9,575 nt of DNA, from positions 1 through 9,575 of the forward strand of contig DXGD01000297.1 in the NCBI GenBank assembly GCA_019114115.1, in the 5' to 3' direction. Positions 1 through 7,090 of the stretch are shown here, one piece after another (position 1 is the first letter of the stretch; every line of letters begins with the position of its first letter). This DNA comes from Candidatus Nesterenkonia stercoripullorum (GTDB lineage: Bacteria; Actinomycetota; Actinomycetes; Actinomycetales; Micrococcaceae). A program made the translations under genes and the position numbers. The notes beneath the pieces are model-generated. The model was given only the letters and a program-made list of their open reading frames with translations, did no database searches and was not told the origin of the DNA.

Positions 1-69
1 GAACGGGAGCGCTGGCTCGCGGAATCGCTGGCTTTCGCCAGAAAGCATCTCAACCAGGACAGCGCCTGA
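1..69 (+). CDS. 3' end of an unidentified upstream gene (partial)
   Basis: The first 23 codons from base 1 are open and end in TGA at 67-69. The tail is charged and looks helical (it contains LAESLAFARKHL), and codon use matches the neighbours. Only the C-terminus is present, so no family can be assigned. An amphipathic tail of this kind is compatible with a TIM-barrel epimerase or similar enzyme, but that is a guess. It is on the same strand as proC, whose start lies 75 nt downstream. Confidence 0.5.
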   Translation, partial: ERERWLAESLAFARKHLNQDSA

Positions 70-144
70 CCATGCACAGGGCCTGACCAAGCACGCCGCC
101 GGAACACGGCCAGCAGCTGAATCACGATGAGGAGTAGTTGAGTT

Positions 145-1029
145 ATGAGGCAGTCACCACCGCGCCGAATCACGATCGCCATGCTGGGGCTGGGCTCCAT
201 GAACGGGGCCATTCTTGCCGGGCTGCTCGCCTCGGGCGTGGAACACACCGATGTGGTGGCTACGACGCGTTCGACCGGCTCAGCACAGGAGAAGTCCCGG
301 CTGCTGGGCATCGAGGTGCTGGCAGAGGATGACGATCCTGAAGCGAACCGGCGTGCGGCCCAGCGCGCCGACGTCGTCTTCCTCGGGGTGAAGCCGTATG
401 GCATCACCGAGCTTGCCGCGGATATCCGCGAGAGCCTTTCCGCGCAGGCCGTTGTGGTCTCTGTGGCGGCGGGGATCACCGTGGAAGCATTGCAGTCGGC
501 ATTGGGGCCGGATCGCGCCGTCATCCGGGCGATGCCGAATACGCCGCTCTCGGTCGGTCTCGGCGTGGTGGGGCTGGCCCCGAGCAGTGCGGCCTCGACC
601 GAGCAGGTCGAGGACGTCGCTGGCCTGCTGCGGTCCTGTGCATCGGTTCATGTGATCGATGAGTCCCAGATCGACGCGCTGACCGGGGTCTCTGGGTCCG
701 GGCCGGCGTATGCGTTCTATCTGGCCGAAAGCATGGCTCGTGGCGGAGTGGAGCTGGGTCTCGACCCCGAGCTGGCCGCGGAGATCGCGGCGCACACGGT
801 CTACGGCGCAGGCAAGATGCTGGTGACCCGGCGTCCTGGCCAGGGGACTGAATCCGGCCAGGACGCGGCCCAGCTGCGCAAGGCGGTGTGCTCGCCGAAC
901 GGCACGACTGAGAGGGCCATCAACACCTTGGACGACAGCGGATTTCCCGCAGCGGTGGCGCAGGCCGTCCGGGCCAGCGCCACCCGGGCTGGGGAGATGA
1001 CCCAGGAGCTGTGCGGTCCCGCAGACTGA
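145..1029 (+). CDS. proC: Pyrroline-5-carboxylate reductase
   Basis: ProC catalyses the last step of proline synthesis in the cytosol, reducing 1-pyrroline-5-carboxylate to L-proline with NAD(P)H. The 294-residue product is slightly longer than the usual 265-280. The N-terminal Rossmann fold has GLGSMNGAI at residues 15-23 as the dinucleotide loop and an ATTR segment at 39-42 after the second strand. VKP (82-84) and MPNTP (130-134) are family signatures. The dimerisation and active-site domain carries GVSGSGPAYAF (181-191) and SPNGTTERAI (250-259), the actinobacterial form of the SPGGTT motif. ATG 145 is chosen because GATGAGGAG at 126-134 lies 10 nt upstream. An overlapping ATG at 138 is in another frame and is not the gene. 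All key motifs are intact. Confidence 0.96.
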   Translation: MRQSPPRRITIAMLGLGSMNGAILAGLLASGVEHTDVVATTRSTGSAQEKSRLLGIEVLAEDDDPEANRRAAQRADVVFLGVKPYGITELAADIRESLSAQAVVVSVAAGITVEALQSALGPDRAVIRAMPNTPLSVGLGVVGLAPSSAASTEQVEDVAGLLRSCASVHVIDESQIDALTGVSGSGPAYAFYLAESMARGGVELGLDPELAAEIAAHTVYGAGKMLVTRRPGQGTESGQDAAQLRKAVCSPNGTTERAINTLDDSGFPAAVAQAVRASATRAGEMTQELCGPAD

Positions 1030-1090
1030 TCTGCGCTGGCCTGCGCCGGGCTGTCTGCGGCGAGCTGCCTGCGCCGGGCTGCCGGGCGGA
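1030..1090. other. Convergent intergenic spacer with short direct repeat
   Basis: This spacer separates the convergent 3' ends of proC and tctA. CCTGCGCCGGGCTG occurs twice (1040-1053 and 1068-1081, period 28), with a degenerate partial copy at 1031-1039. I find no convincing stem-loop with a T-tract, so how transcription ends here is not evident. Confidence 0.5.
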
Positions 1091-2596
1091 TCAGGTGTCC
1101 CGCCGAGACCGGCTGACGATCTTGTTCCGTACGGCCAGCAGCAGCGTCACGACCAGCAGGCCGTAGAGCACCAGCACGATCGGGCCCTGCAGGAGCACGG
1201 AGAACTCGCCGTCGGCGCTCATCACGGCGTCGCGGAGGCTCGTCTCAGCCAGCGGCCCGAGAACCATCCCGATGATCAGCGGCGCCAGCGGGAAGTCGAA
1301 GGCCCTCATGAGGAAGCCGAGCAGGCCGATCGCCAAGAGCATCATCAGGTCGAAGGTCGATCCTGAGGTGGCGTAGATGCCCAGACCGCAGAAGACCGTG
1401 ATTCCCGCGTAGAGGTAGGGCTTGGGGATCAGCAGCAGCTTCGCCCACAGCATGGCGAAGGGAAGGTTGATGATCAGCAGCACGATCATCGCGATGAAGA
1501 AGCTCGCCAAGAGAGCCCATACCAGGTCAGGCGCGCGCTCGAAGAGCAGCGGTCCGGGCTGCAGCCCGTACTGGCGGAAGGCCGCCAGCATGATGGCAGC
1601 CGTTGCGGAGATCGGCAGGCCCAAGGCCAGCAGCGCACCCATGGCCATGCCCGTCGTGGAGTTTCCGGCGGCCTCGGGCGCTGCCAGGCCACGGATCGCC
1701 CCTTTGCCGAACATCGGATCCTTGCGTCGCCGGTCGAGCTTGCGCTCGGCCCCGTAGGCCAGGAACGTCGGGATCTCCGAGCCGCCGGCAGGGACGACGC
1801 CGAAGGGCAGCCCGATCGCCGTTCCGCGCGCCCAGGCCGGCGCTGCCTCTTTGACCTCGGCCTTGCTGAGCCAGGGCCGGCCCTTAGCCTTGATCATCTG
1901 GCGGTTGGCCTGGTGCCGCTCCATGCATGCCACGTAGATGACCTCACCCAGCGCCAGGATGGCGACGGTCACCGTCACCAGCGAGACGCCGTCGAAGAGA
2001 TTCGGTGAGTCCACAGTGAATCGCGGAGCACCGGTCACACCGTCGATACCGATGACGGCGATGCCCAGCCCCACGAAGAGTGAGGCGAGGCCCTTCACCG
2101 CCGAGTCCGTGACCACCGAGGAGGTCGCGACGAAGGCGAACACTGCCAGGGCGAAGAACTCCGCCGGCCCGAAGCTGGTGGAGAAGGCAGCCAGCGCAGG
2201 TGCCATGAAGACCACCACGATAGACGCGGTGAAGCCGCCGATGAAGGCGCCGATAGCTGCCGTGGCCAGAGCTTGCGGTGCACGTCCGGCCTTGGCCATG
2301 CGGTGGCCTTCGAACGTCGATGCGATCGCCGAGGCCTGTCCCGGCGTGTTCATCAGGATGCCCATTGTCGAGTCGCCGAACAGGCCACCGAAGTAGACGC
2401 CGGAGAACATGATGAACGCTGCTGTGGGCTCCAGTGCGAACGTCACGGGCAGCAGCAGCGCCACGGCCATCGAGGAGCCCAGGCCGGGCATGACCCCGAC
2501 AGCTGTTCCCAGCAGACAGCCCACGAGCACCCAGAACAGGTTCTCGAAAGTCAGTGCGCCGCCGAATCCCTCTGCGAGGAGGTTAAGAGTCTCCAC
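1091..2596 (-). CDS. tctA: Tripartite tricarboxylate transporter, large permease subunit TctA
   Basis: This is the large membrane subunit that forms the translocation path of a TTT-family secondary transporter. It works with TctB in the membrane and the extracellular solute-binding protein TctC. The 501-residue length is normal for the family. The N-terminal half carries GVMPGLGSSMAVALLLP (34-50), the TctA hallmark. A second characteristic stretch runs from GLPFGVVPAGG (262-272) through FGKGAIRGLAAPEAAGNS (296-313) to GLPISATAAIML (326-337) and GLQPGPLLF (344-352). About ten or more hydrophobic segments are visible. The start is GTG at 2596-2594, one base after the tctB stop (2600-2598). The ribosome site inside the end of tctB is weak (GGGGGT), which points to translational coupling. 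The family PEAANN motif reads PEAAGN here. Substrate cannot be read from sequence; citrate or another carboxylate is likely. Confidence 0.95.
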   Translation of the reverse strand: METLNLLAEGFGGALTFENLFWVLVGCLLGTAVGVMPGLGSSMAVALLLPVTFALEPTAAFIMFSGVYFGGLFGDSTMGILMNTPGQASAIASTFEGHRMAKAGRAPQALATAAIGAFIGGFTASIVVVFMAPALAAFSTSFGPAEFFALAVFAFVATSSVVTDSAVKGLASLFVGLGIAVIGIDGVTGAPRFTVDSPNLFDGVSLVTVTVAILALGEVIYVACMERHQANRQMIKAKGRPWLSKAEVKEAAPAWARGTAIGLPFGVVPAGGSEIPTFLAYGAERKLDRRRKDPMFGKGAIRGLAAPEAAGNSTTGMAMGALLALGLPISATAAIMLAAFRQYGLQPGPLLFERAPDLVWALLASFFIAMIVLLIINLPFAMLWAKLLLIPKPYLYAGITVFCGLGIYATSGSTFDLMMLLAIGLLGFLMRAFDFPLAPLIIGMVLGPLAETSLRDAVMSADGEFSVLLQGPIVLVLYGLLVVTLLLAVRNKIVSRSRRDT

Positions 2597-2597
2597 G

Positions 2598-3188
2598 TCA
2601 GAACCCCCATCCCAGAATTCCAGAGGGCAGCGTCAGACCCAGCGCCATATCGAAGCCGATATAGGCGATGGAGGAGACGCTCAGCCCGATCACAAGATTC
2701 TTCAGTGCATGCCGTGAGCCGAAGCCCCATGCCACACACCAGAACAGCAGCCCGGCGCCGATCACCCAGCCCAGCACATCCAGCAGCAGGGCGAAGCCGA
2801 GGAACCCGCCGACGACCCAGGCGAAAGAGCGCCAGTCCATGGGCAGGTTCTCGTCGTCCTCCGCAGCCTCCGGCTGGGCGTGCCGTCCCGTCTGACGGGC
2901 TCGATGCTCGCGCAGGGCAGCGATCACCAGCATGAGGCTGAGCAGGTAGATCACGGCGACGACGAGCCCGGGGAAGAAGCGCGGGCCGGGGAAATCGCTT
3001 CCCTCGGGGACGTTCATCGTGCCGATCCCGACCAGCAGATAGGTGGCGAACGCTATGAGGATCGCGGGCATGACCAGCGATTTCATCAGTTCGCGGGAGG
3101 GGCTCGGCTCCTCCGGCTGGCGCTCGGCGCCGCGCAGCGAGGCCTGTGGCAGCGAGGCATCGCCTGGGGTGTGAGGTGAAGTCGTCAC
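2598..3188 (-). CDS. tctB: Tripartite tricarboxylate transporter, small membrane subunit TctB
   Basis: TctB is the poorly conserved small membrane subunit of the TTT transporter. The 196 residues begin with a polar cytoplasmic segment of about 35 residues. Hydrophobic segments follow near 38-57, 72-92, 121-139, 140-155 and 163-185, with an acidic linker (about 107-116) between the second and third. The GPRFFP motif at 68-73 before the second segment is typical of TctB. The GTG start at 3188-3186 overlaps the tctC stop (GTGA). A GAGGAG ribosome site (plus-strand 3197-3202) sits 8 nt upstream. Identification rests on this motif, the topology and the position between tctC and tctA. Confidence 0.9.
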   Translation of the reverse strand: MTTSPHTPGDASLPQASLRGAERQPEEPSPSRELMKSLVMPAILIAFATYLLVGIGTMNVPEGSDFPGPRFFPGLVVAVIYLLSLMLVIAALREHRARQTGRHAQPEAAEDDENLPMDWRSFAWVVGGFLGFALLLDVLGWVIGAGLLFWCVAWGFGSRHALKNLVIGLSVSSIAYIGFDMALGLTLPSGILGWGF

Positions 3189-4258
3189 TGTCCCATCTCC
3201 TCGTAGAGTTCGGCGATCCGGGTGTTCTCTTCCTCGAGGAAATCCTCGAGCTCCTGACCGGTGAGGACATGCTCAGTCCAGCTGTAGCGCTCCTCAGCGG
3301 CCGCCCACTCGGGCGTGTCGAGCGTCTCCATGACGATCTCGCGTTGCTCATCGACCTGTTCCTCGGTCACCCCTGGCGGACCGAGTAGGATCCGCCAGTT
3401 GCTCAGGGTCACGTCGTACCCGAGCTCACGCGCTGTGGGGATGTCGATCTCCTCCACCGGCTCCGGGGCGACCAGCGCGAGCGGGCGCAGCCGGCCTGAC
3501 TCGATCTGGTCCACTGAATCCGGATATCCGGAGGCCGATGCCTTGGCGGTGCCGTTGAGCAGCGCCTGCGTCGCCTCCCCGCCGCCGTCGGAGGAGATGT
3601 AGGTCATATCGACGGGGTCGATCCCTGCTTCGAGGGCCAATTCGGTGATGACGAGCTGATCGAAGGAGCCGCCGCCCGTCCATGGCACAGCACCGGGGTT
3701 CTCTTTCCAGGCGGCGACGAGATCGTCCAGCGACTCGTAGGGGGAGTCCTCCGGCACCACGATGACGTCGTATTCGTCGACGGCCAGAGCCAGCGGGTTC
3801 ACGTCGTCGAGGGTCGTCGCGGAGTCGTACTGGATCGTCGCTGCCAGCAGGCCGGTTCCGCCGACCAGGATGTTGCTGGGGTCTCCTTCGAGCACGGAGA
3901 GGTTGCCCAGCGCGATCGTGCCACCAGCACCTGGCATGTTGACGACCTGGGTGTTGTTGACGATTCCGTTGGCGCGCTGGGCCTGCTGCATCTCACGGGC
4001 GACGGCGTCCCACCCGCCGCCCGCGGCGGCCGGAGCGATGAACGTCAACTGGGATCTCAGATCTTCCCCGGAAGAGGCCGCGTTGATCGAGGCGAAGCTC
4101 GCCGTGCCGATCGCGGCCGCCGCGACGACGGCGCCGATGCCGCGCATCACGTACTTCCGAGTGGAGGACGCAGAATGTCTTTCAGCGCCCGCCGCCGAGT
4201 CTGCCGGCCCAGATCGGGGCGGCTCGGAAGCGGGCTTGGGTTGCTGGGAGGTGTCCAA
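3185..4258 (-). CDS. tctC: Tripartite tricarboxylate transporter solute-binding protein TctC
   Basis: This is the extracytoplasmic receptor of the TTT system (Bug/TctC fold), which binds a carboxylate and hands it to TctAB. It has 357 residues. A polar N-terminal stretch of about 35 residues is followed by a hydrophobic segment (about 38-56) after RKYVMRG, then the mature domain. The mature domain opens with LTFIAPAAAGGGWD (71-84), the standard ligand-loop region of actinobacterial TctC proteins. MPGAGGTIALGNL (108-120) and ISSDGGGEATQALLNG (221-236) are also family-typical. No lipobox cysteine is seen, so the protein is either anchored by its N-terminal helix or released. TTG 4258 is chosen because AAGGAG lies 5 nt upstream. 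The next good candidate is the ATG of residue 38, which would leave almost no n-region. It is the first gene of the tctCBA operon. Confidence 0.92.
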   Translation of the reverse strand: MDTSQQPKPASEPPRSGPADSAAGAERHSASSTRKYVMRGIGAVVAAAAIGTASFASINAASSGEDLRSQLTFIAPAAAGGGWDAVAREMQQAQRANGIVNNTQVVNMPGAGGTIALGNLSVLEGDPSNILVGGTGLLAATIQYDSATTLDDVNPLALAVDEYDVIVVPEDSPYESLDDLVAAWKENPGAVPWTGGGSFDQLVITELALEAGIDPVDMTYISSDGGGEATQALLNGTAKASASGYPDSVDQIESGRLRPLALVAPEPVEEIDIPTARELGYDVTLSNWRILLGPPGVTEEQVDEQREIVMETLDTPEWAAAEERYSWTEHVLTGQELEDFLEEENTRIAELYEEMGQ

Positions 4259-4506
4259 CCGGGCTCCTTGGAGTGCAAATCAACGATGGGTGGTGTGGCT
4301 GGGCCGGATGAACATCGCCGTAGCCTCAGCCGAGGAATGAGTACCCCGCAAGAAATGTATCGACCGTGTGCTGAGCCACAGAATACACTCAGTGAAGGCG
4401 TTTACGTAGGCCCTCTTGCCCCGGCATGGCGGGGATTCGCAAGGATCCGCCCGAGGGTCCACGTGAGCGGCATTTTCACAGCACACCACGTGTGAAGGAG
4501 ACGATC
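4259..4506. promoter_or_regulatory. Divergent tctC/usp intergenic region
   Basis: This 248-nt region must hold the promoters for tctCBA (leftward) and probably for usp (rightward). On the + strand TCGACC (4360-4365), an 18-nt spacer and TACACT (4384-4389) form a weak SigA-like promoter. On the minus strand TATTCT (complement of 4380-4385) and TACATT (complement of 4354-4359) are candidate -10 elements without good -35 partners. Symmetric elements are CCTC-AGCC-GAGG (4324-4335), CACTCAGTG (4386-4394), CCCCG-N6-CGGGG (4419-4434), two CCACGTG copies (4459-4465 and 4486-4492), and TTCACA-N10-TGTGAA (4475-4496). No regulator gene is adjacent to assign them to. Confidence 0.45.
4264..4269 (-). promoter_or_regulatory. 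Ribosome binding site fixing the TTG start of tctC
   Basis: Read on the minus strand this is AAGGAG, followed by 5 nt and then TTG at 4258-4256. It is the only strong Shine-Dalgarno near the 5' end of tctC. It supports the rare TTG start and so the unusual polar extension ahead of the signal segment. Confidence 0.7.
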
Positions 4507-4857
4507 ATGACGATCATTGTTGCGGGGTCGGACACCCCTGCGGGACACGCAGCGCTGGCCTACGCTGTCGAGGAAGCCCGACGCCGGCAGGTCGACCTCG
4601 TGGTCTTCCCCATCGACGGTTCCACTGTGGACATCAGCACGCTGGGTTATGAGCCGGTGCGGGTCGAGGAGCCTGCCGAGCGGAGCCAGGACGCCGTCGG
4701 GGACCTCATCGATGCCGTAGAGCGGATGACGCCGCAGGCCGTCGTCGTCGGGGTGCGCCAGCGCAGTCCCGTGGGGAAGTTCTTCCTGGGCTCAGCGGCC
4801 CAGCAGATCATCTTGGAGGCCAACGCGCCGGTCATCACGGTCAAGCCCGCTCGCTGA
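4507..4857 (+). CDS. Short universal stress protein (UspA family)
   Basis: This is a single-domain UspA-fold protein of 116 residues, shorter than the usual 140-150. Strand 1 reads TIIVAGSDT (2-10), where an aspartate normally contacts the nucleotide. The C-terminal half has VVVGVRQRSPVGKFFLGS (79-96) and ends with the typical NAPVITVKP (106-114). The classic ATP motif G-x2-G-x9-G-S/T is present except that its second glycine is Q85 (G82, Q85, G95-S96). Many small actinobacterial Usp proteins have arginine or another residue there, so nucleotide binding may be retained or altered. ATG 4507 is chosen because AAGGAG (4495-4500) lies 6 nt upstream; a longer in-frame start at 4426 lacks this support and would add a non-homologous tail. 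It is divergent from tctCBA and 27 nt ahead of the K+ channel gene. A Usp (TeaD) regulates a TRAP transporter in Halomonas, so a transporter-linked role is plausible but inferred. Confidence 0.9.
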   Translation: MTIIVAGSDTPAGHAALAYAVEEARRRQVDLVVFPIDGSTVDISTLGYEPVRVEEPAERSQDAVGDLIDAVERMTPQAVVVGVRQRSPVGKFFLGSAAQQIILEANAPVITVKPAR

Positions 4858-4872
4858 ATCGGCTGGGAGGCC

Positions 4873-4884
4873 TAAGATTGCTCC
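4873..4884 (+). promoter_or_regulatory. Candidate leaderless -10 element for the TrkH/KtrB gene
   Basis: TAAGAT at 4873-4878 is followed by 6 nt and then ATG 4885, the geometry of a leaderless actinobacterial transcript. The nearest ribosome-site-like sequence (GGAGG 4866-4870) is 14 nt from the ATG, too far to work well. The in-frame TAA at 4873-4875 prevents a longer start. No clear -35 is seen. Readthrough from usp is also possible. Confidence 0.45.
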
Positions 4885-6306
4885 ATGATCAGAGGCTTCG
4901 GCCGCGATAGGACCGGGTATCTCCGGCGTCGGCCGGGAAGCCCGGCGGCGGGCCGGCGCGGATTCGGCCGCATCCTCGCGGATTTCGCCGGCAGCTCCCC
5001 GCCGCGCACAGCACTGCTCATCTTCGCGCTGACCATTGCTGTCTTCACAGCGCTGCTGTCCATGCCCTGGGCCACGGCCGGGCCAGGCACTCCGCAGTTC
5101 CATGACGCGTTCTTCGTGGCCACCTCCGCCGTGTCCGTGACGGGCCTGACTCCTGTCAACACCGCGGAGCACTGGTCGCTCGGCGGACAGATCGTGATTC
5201 TGGTGGGCATCCAGATCGGCGGGCTCGGCATCCTGTCGGTAGCGTCGCTGCTGGCGGTCTCCGTCACCCGCGGGCTGGGGCTGCGCACTCGGCTCATCGC
5301 CCAGGAGGGCATGACCACTGGACGCCTCGGAGAAGTGGGCTCGCTCCTGCGCACCGTGGTGGTGTGCTCGCTCGTCGTCGAAGCCGTGCTCGCGAGCATC
5401 CTCATCCCGCGGATGATCGCGATCGAGGGCAATGTCGTCGACGGGCTCTGGCACGGCCTGTTCTACGCCGTCTCGGCCTTCAACAATGCCGGCTTCGTGA
5501 TCCACCCGGACGGTTTGGCAGACCTCGGATACGACCCTGTGGTGCTGTGGGTCATCATGGCCGGGGTGTTCCTGGGAAGCCTGGGCTTCCCCGTCCTGCT
5601 CATGCTCTACCGGCGCCGCACGCGGATCAGCCAGTGGGGGCTGCATACTCGCATCACCGTCGAGGTCACCCTGGCGATGCTCCTGCTGGGGACGATCCTG
5701 TACGGGCTGATGGAATGGAACAACGCTGAGACCCTTGGCGCGCTCTCGACTGGGGACAAGCTGCAGGATTCCCTGTTCGCCTCGGTCATGATGCGCTCGG
5801 GCGGATTCTCCGTGGTGGATACGGCCGCCGAGACGCCTGAGACGATGCTGGTCACCAATGCGCTGATGTTCGTGGGCGGCGGATCCGCCTCCACGGCGGG
5901 CGGGATCAAAGTGACCACGTTCGCCGTCATCCTGCTGGCCGTGGTGGCCGAAGCACGCGGGCATCAGGATCTGATACTCCACGGCCGCCGCATCGCCTCC
6001 AGCACGCTGCGGGTGGCGATCGCCGTGGTCGCGCTGGCTGCCACGCTGATCCTGATCTCCACGCTGGCACTGACCACTATCGCCGGCGAAGATGTCGAAC
6101 GACCGCTGTTCGAGTCGATCTCCGCGTTCGCGACCTGCGGGCTCTCCTCCGGGCTCACAGCCGAACTGCCGCCCTCGGGCCTCTTCGTCCTGGGCGCGCT
6201 GATGTTCGCCGGCCGGGTCGGCATCATCACCTTCGCCACCGCCCTCGCCCTGCGGCAACGGACGCAACGGCTCCGTCTGCCCGAGAGCCGGCCGGTGATC
6301 GGCTGA
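4885..6306 (+). CDS. ktrB: TrkH/KtrB family potassium uptake channel subunit
   Basis: This is the membrane pore of a Ktr/Trk potassium uptake system, importing K+ (often Na+-coupled in Ktr) under control of an RCK subunit. It has 473 residues with an arginine-rich cytoplasmic N-terminus (1-40) and the four-repeat M1-P-M2 architecture. The four selectivity loops can be read as TSAVSVTGLTPV (80-91), SAFNNAGF (197-204), MRSGGFSV (303-310) and FATCGLSSGLT (415-425), each with its conserved glycine. GGGSASTAGGIKV (331-343) and FAGRVGIITF (441-450) are signature segments of the family. It is followed 43 nt later by its regulatory subunit. Automated pipelines will probably name it TrkH; pairing with a single-RCK-unit partner argues for Ktr. 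Functional assignment is firm, the Na+ dependence is not. Confidence 0.94.
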   Translation: MIRGFGRDRTGYLRRRPGSPAAGRRGFGRILADFAGSSPPRTALLIFALTIAVFTALLSMPWATAGPGTPQFHDAFFVATSAVSVTGLTPVNTAEHWSLGGQIVILVGIQIGGLGILSVASLLAVSVTRGLGLRTRLIAQEGMTTGRLGEVGSLLRTVVVCSLVVEAVLASILIPRMIAIEGNVVDGLWHGLFYAVSAFNNAGFVIHPDGLADLGYDPVVLWVIMAGVFLGSLGFPVLLMLYRRRTRISQWGLHTRITVEVTLAMLLLGTILYGLMEWNNAETLGALSTGDKLQDSLFASVMMRSGGFSVVDTAAETPETMLVTNALMFVGGGSASTAGGIKVTTFAVILLAVVAEARGHQDLILHGRRIASSTLRVAIAVVALAATLILISTLALTTIAGEDVERPLFESISAFATCGLSSGLTAELPPSGLFVLGALMFAGRVGIITFATALALRQRTQRLRLPESRPVIG

Positions 6307-6319
6307 GCTGATGGTGCCC

Positions 6320-6349
6320 TACGCTTGGATCTGAGGTGAGAGAGGACCT
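6320..6349 (+). promoter_or_regulatory. 5' region of ktrA: ribosome site and weak -10
   Basis: GAGGTGA (6333-6339) matches the 16S anti-Shine-Dalgarno over seven bases and lies 10 nt before ATG 6350. It supports that start over the ATG at 6359. TACGCT (6320-6325) could be a -10, but no -35 is apparent, so cotranscription with ktrB is equally likely. Confidence 0.4.
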
Positions 6350-7021
6350 ATGGGACGCATGAATCCACGCAGGAACAATCCCGTGCTGGTGATCGGGCTG
6401 GGAAGGTTCGGGATAGCACTGGCCGAGCAGCTCGTGCGCCAGGGCCGCGAAGTACTCGCCGTCGAGCGGGACGGTCATCTGGTGCAGAAATATGCTGATG
6501 CGCTGACCCATGCGGTCCAGGCCGATGCCACCGATCTGGAGGCGCTGCGGCAGCTGGGCGCCCAGGAGTTCGACTCCGCTGTGGTGGGCGTGGGCACATC
6601 GATCGAGTCCTCAGTGCTCATCGCTGCCAACCTCGTGGACCTGGGGACGAGGCAGGTCTGGGCCAAAGCGCTCAATCCCACCCATGGCAAGATCCTGCGG
6701 CGCATCGGCTGCCATCACGTCGTCTACCCCGAGCACGACGCCGGCGTTCGGGCCGCGCACCTGGTCTCCGGGAACATGCTCGATTTCATCCAGTTCGACG
6801 ACGACTTCGCGATCGTGAAGATGCGTCCGCCGAAGCAGCTCCAGGGCAAGACGATCGACGAGTGCCAGCCGCGCCGGAAGTTCGACGTGAACGTCGTCGG
6901 GGTGAAATCTCCCGGCCGTGAATTCGTGTACGCGCAACCGGATACCGTCGTCTCAGAGGGCGACACGATCATCGTCTCAGGAGACGTGCGGCGTCTGGAG
7001 CAGTTCGCTGAGCACGCCTGA
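6350..7021 (+). CDS. ktrA: TrkA/KtrA family potassium uptake regulatory subunit (RCK)
   Basis: This is the cytosolic gating ring subunit that binds nucleotide and controls the K+ channel encoded just upstream. Its 223 residues are the size of single-unit KtrA, about half of E. coli TrkA. The RCK_N domain (about 12-127) starts with VIGLGRFG (14-21), the GxGxxG loop, followed by an acidic residue E39 at the end of strand 2 (VLAVERD) and QADATD (57-62). The RCK_C domain (about 145-220) contains AIVKMRPPKQLQGKTIDEC (154-172) and EGDTIIVSGD (203-212). RCK_C domains in Gram-positive KtrA proteins are known c-di-AMP sensors; this is family knowledge and not tested here. A downstream in-frame ATG at 6359 is an alternative start. 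The pair with the preceding gene leaves little doubt about role. Confidence 0.94.
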   Translation: MGRMNPRRNNPVLVIGLGRFGIALAEQLVRQGREVLAVERDGHLVQKYADALTHAVQADATDLEALRQLGAQEFDSAVVGVGTSIESSVLIAANLVDLGTRQVWAKALNPTHGKILRRIGCHHVVYPEHDAGVRAAHLVSGNMLDFIQFDDDFAIVKMRPPKQLQGKTIDECQPRRKFDVNVVGVKSPGREFVYAQPDTVVSEGDTIIVSGDVRRLEQFAEHA

Positions 7022-7052
7022 GGACTGCGCCTGAGGACCTCCAGGGAGTGGT

Positions 7053-7089
7053 GCCAGAAGGGTGGCGCGCCCGATCCCGCCTTTCTGGC
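7053..7089 (+). terminator. Stem-loop after ktrA, abutting the acuC -10
   Basis: GCCAGAAGGGTGG (7053-7065) can pair with CCGCCTTTCTGGC (7077-7089) over 13 positions, two of them G-U, around an 11-nt loop. It starts 32 nt after the ktrA stop. There is no T-tract, which is common for actinobacterial terminators. The right arm ends one base before TAGGCT (7091-7096), so it could also be a protein-binding site covering the acuC -35 region. Confidence 0.5.
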
Positions 7090-7090
7090 G

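Noticed and set aside
4419..4434. CCCCG-N6-CGGGG as a terminator
   Set aside because: It lies in a divergent promoter region where no gene ends, and the 5-bp stem is common by chance in GC-rich DNA.
4426..4506. Upstream ATG start for usp
   Set aside because: It would add 27 residues unlike any Usp N-terminus. ATG 4507 has a strong ribosome site and begins strand 1 of the fold.
4792..6267. Long minus-strand open frame (491 codons) opposite the K+ channel gene
   Set aside because: Its composition is the Gln/His/Asp/Gly/Arg mix typical of the antisense frame of a high-GC gene. It shows no domain motifs, and the plus strand encodes a clear KtrB.
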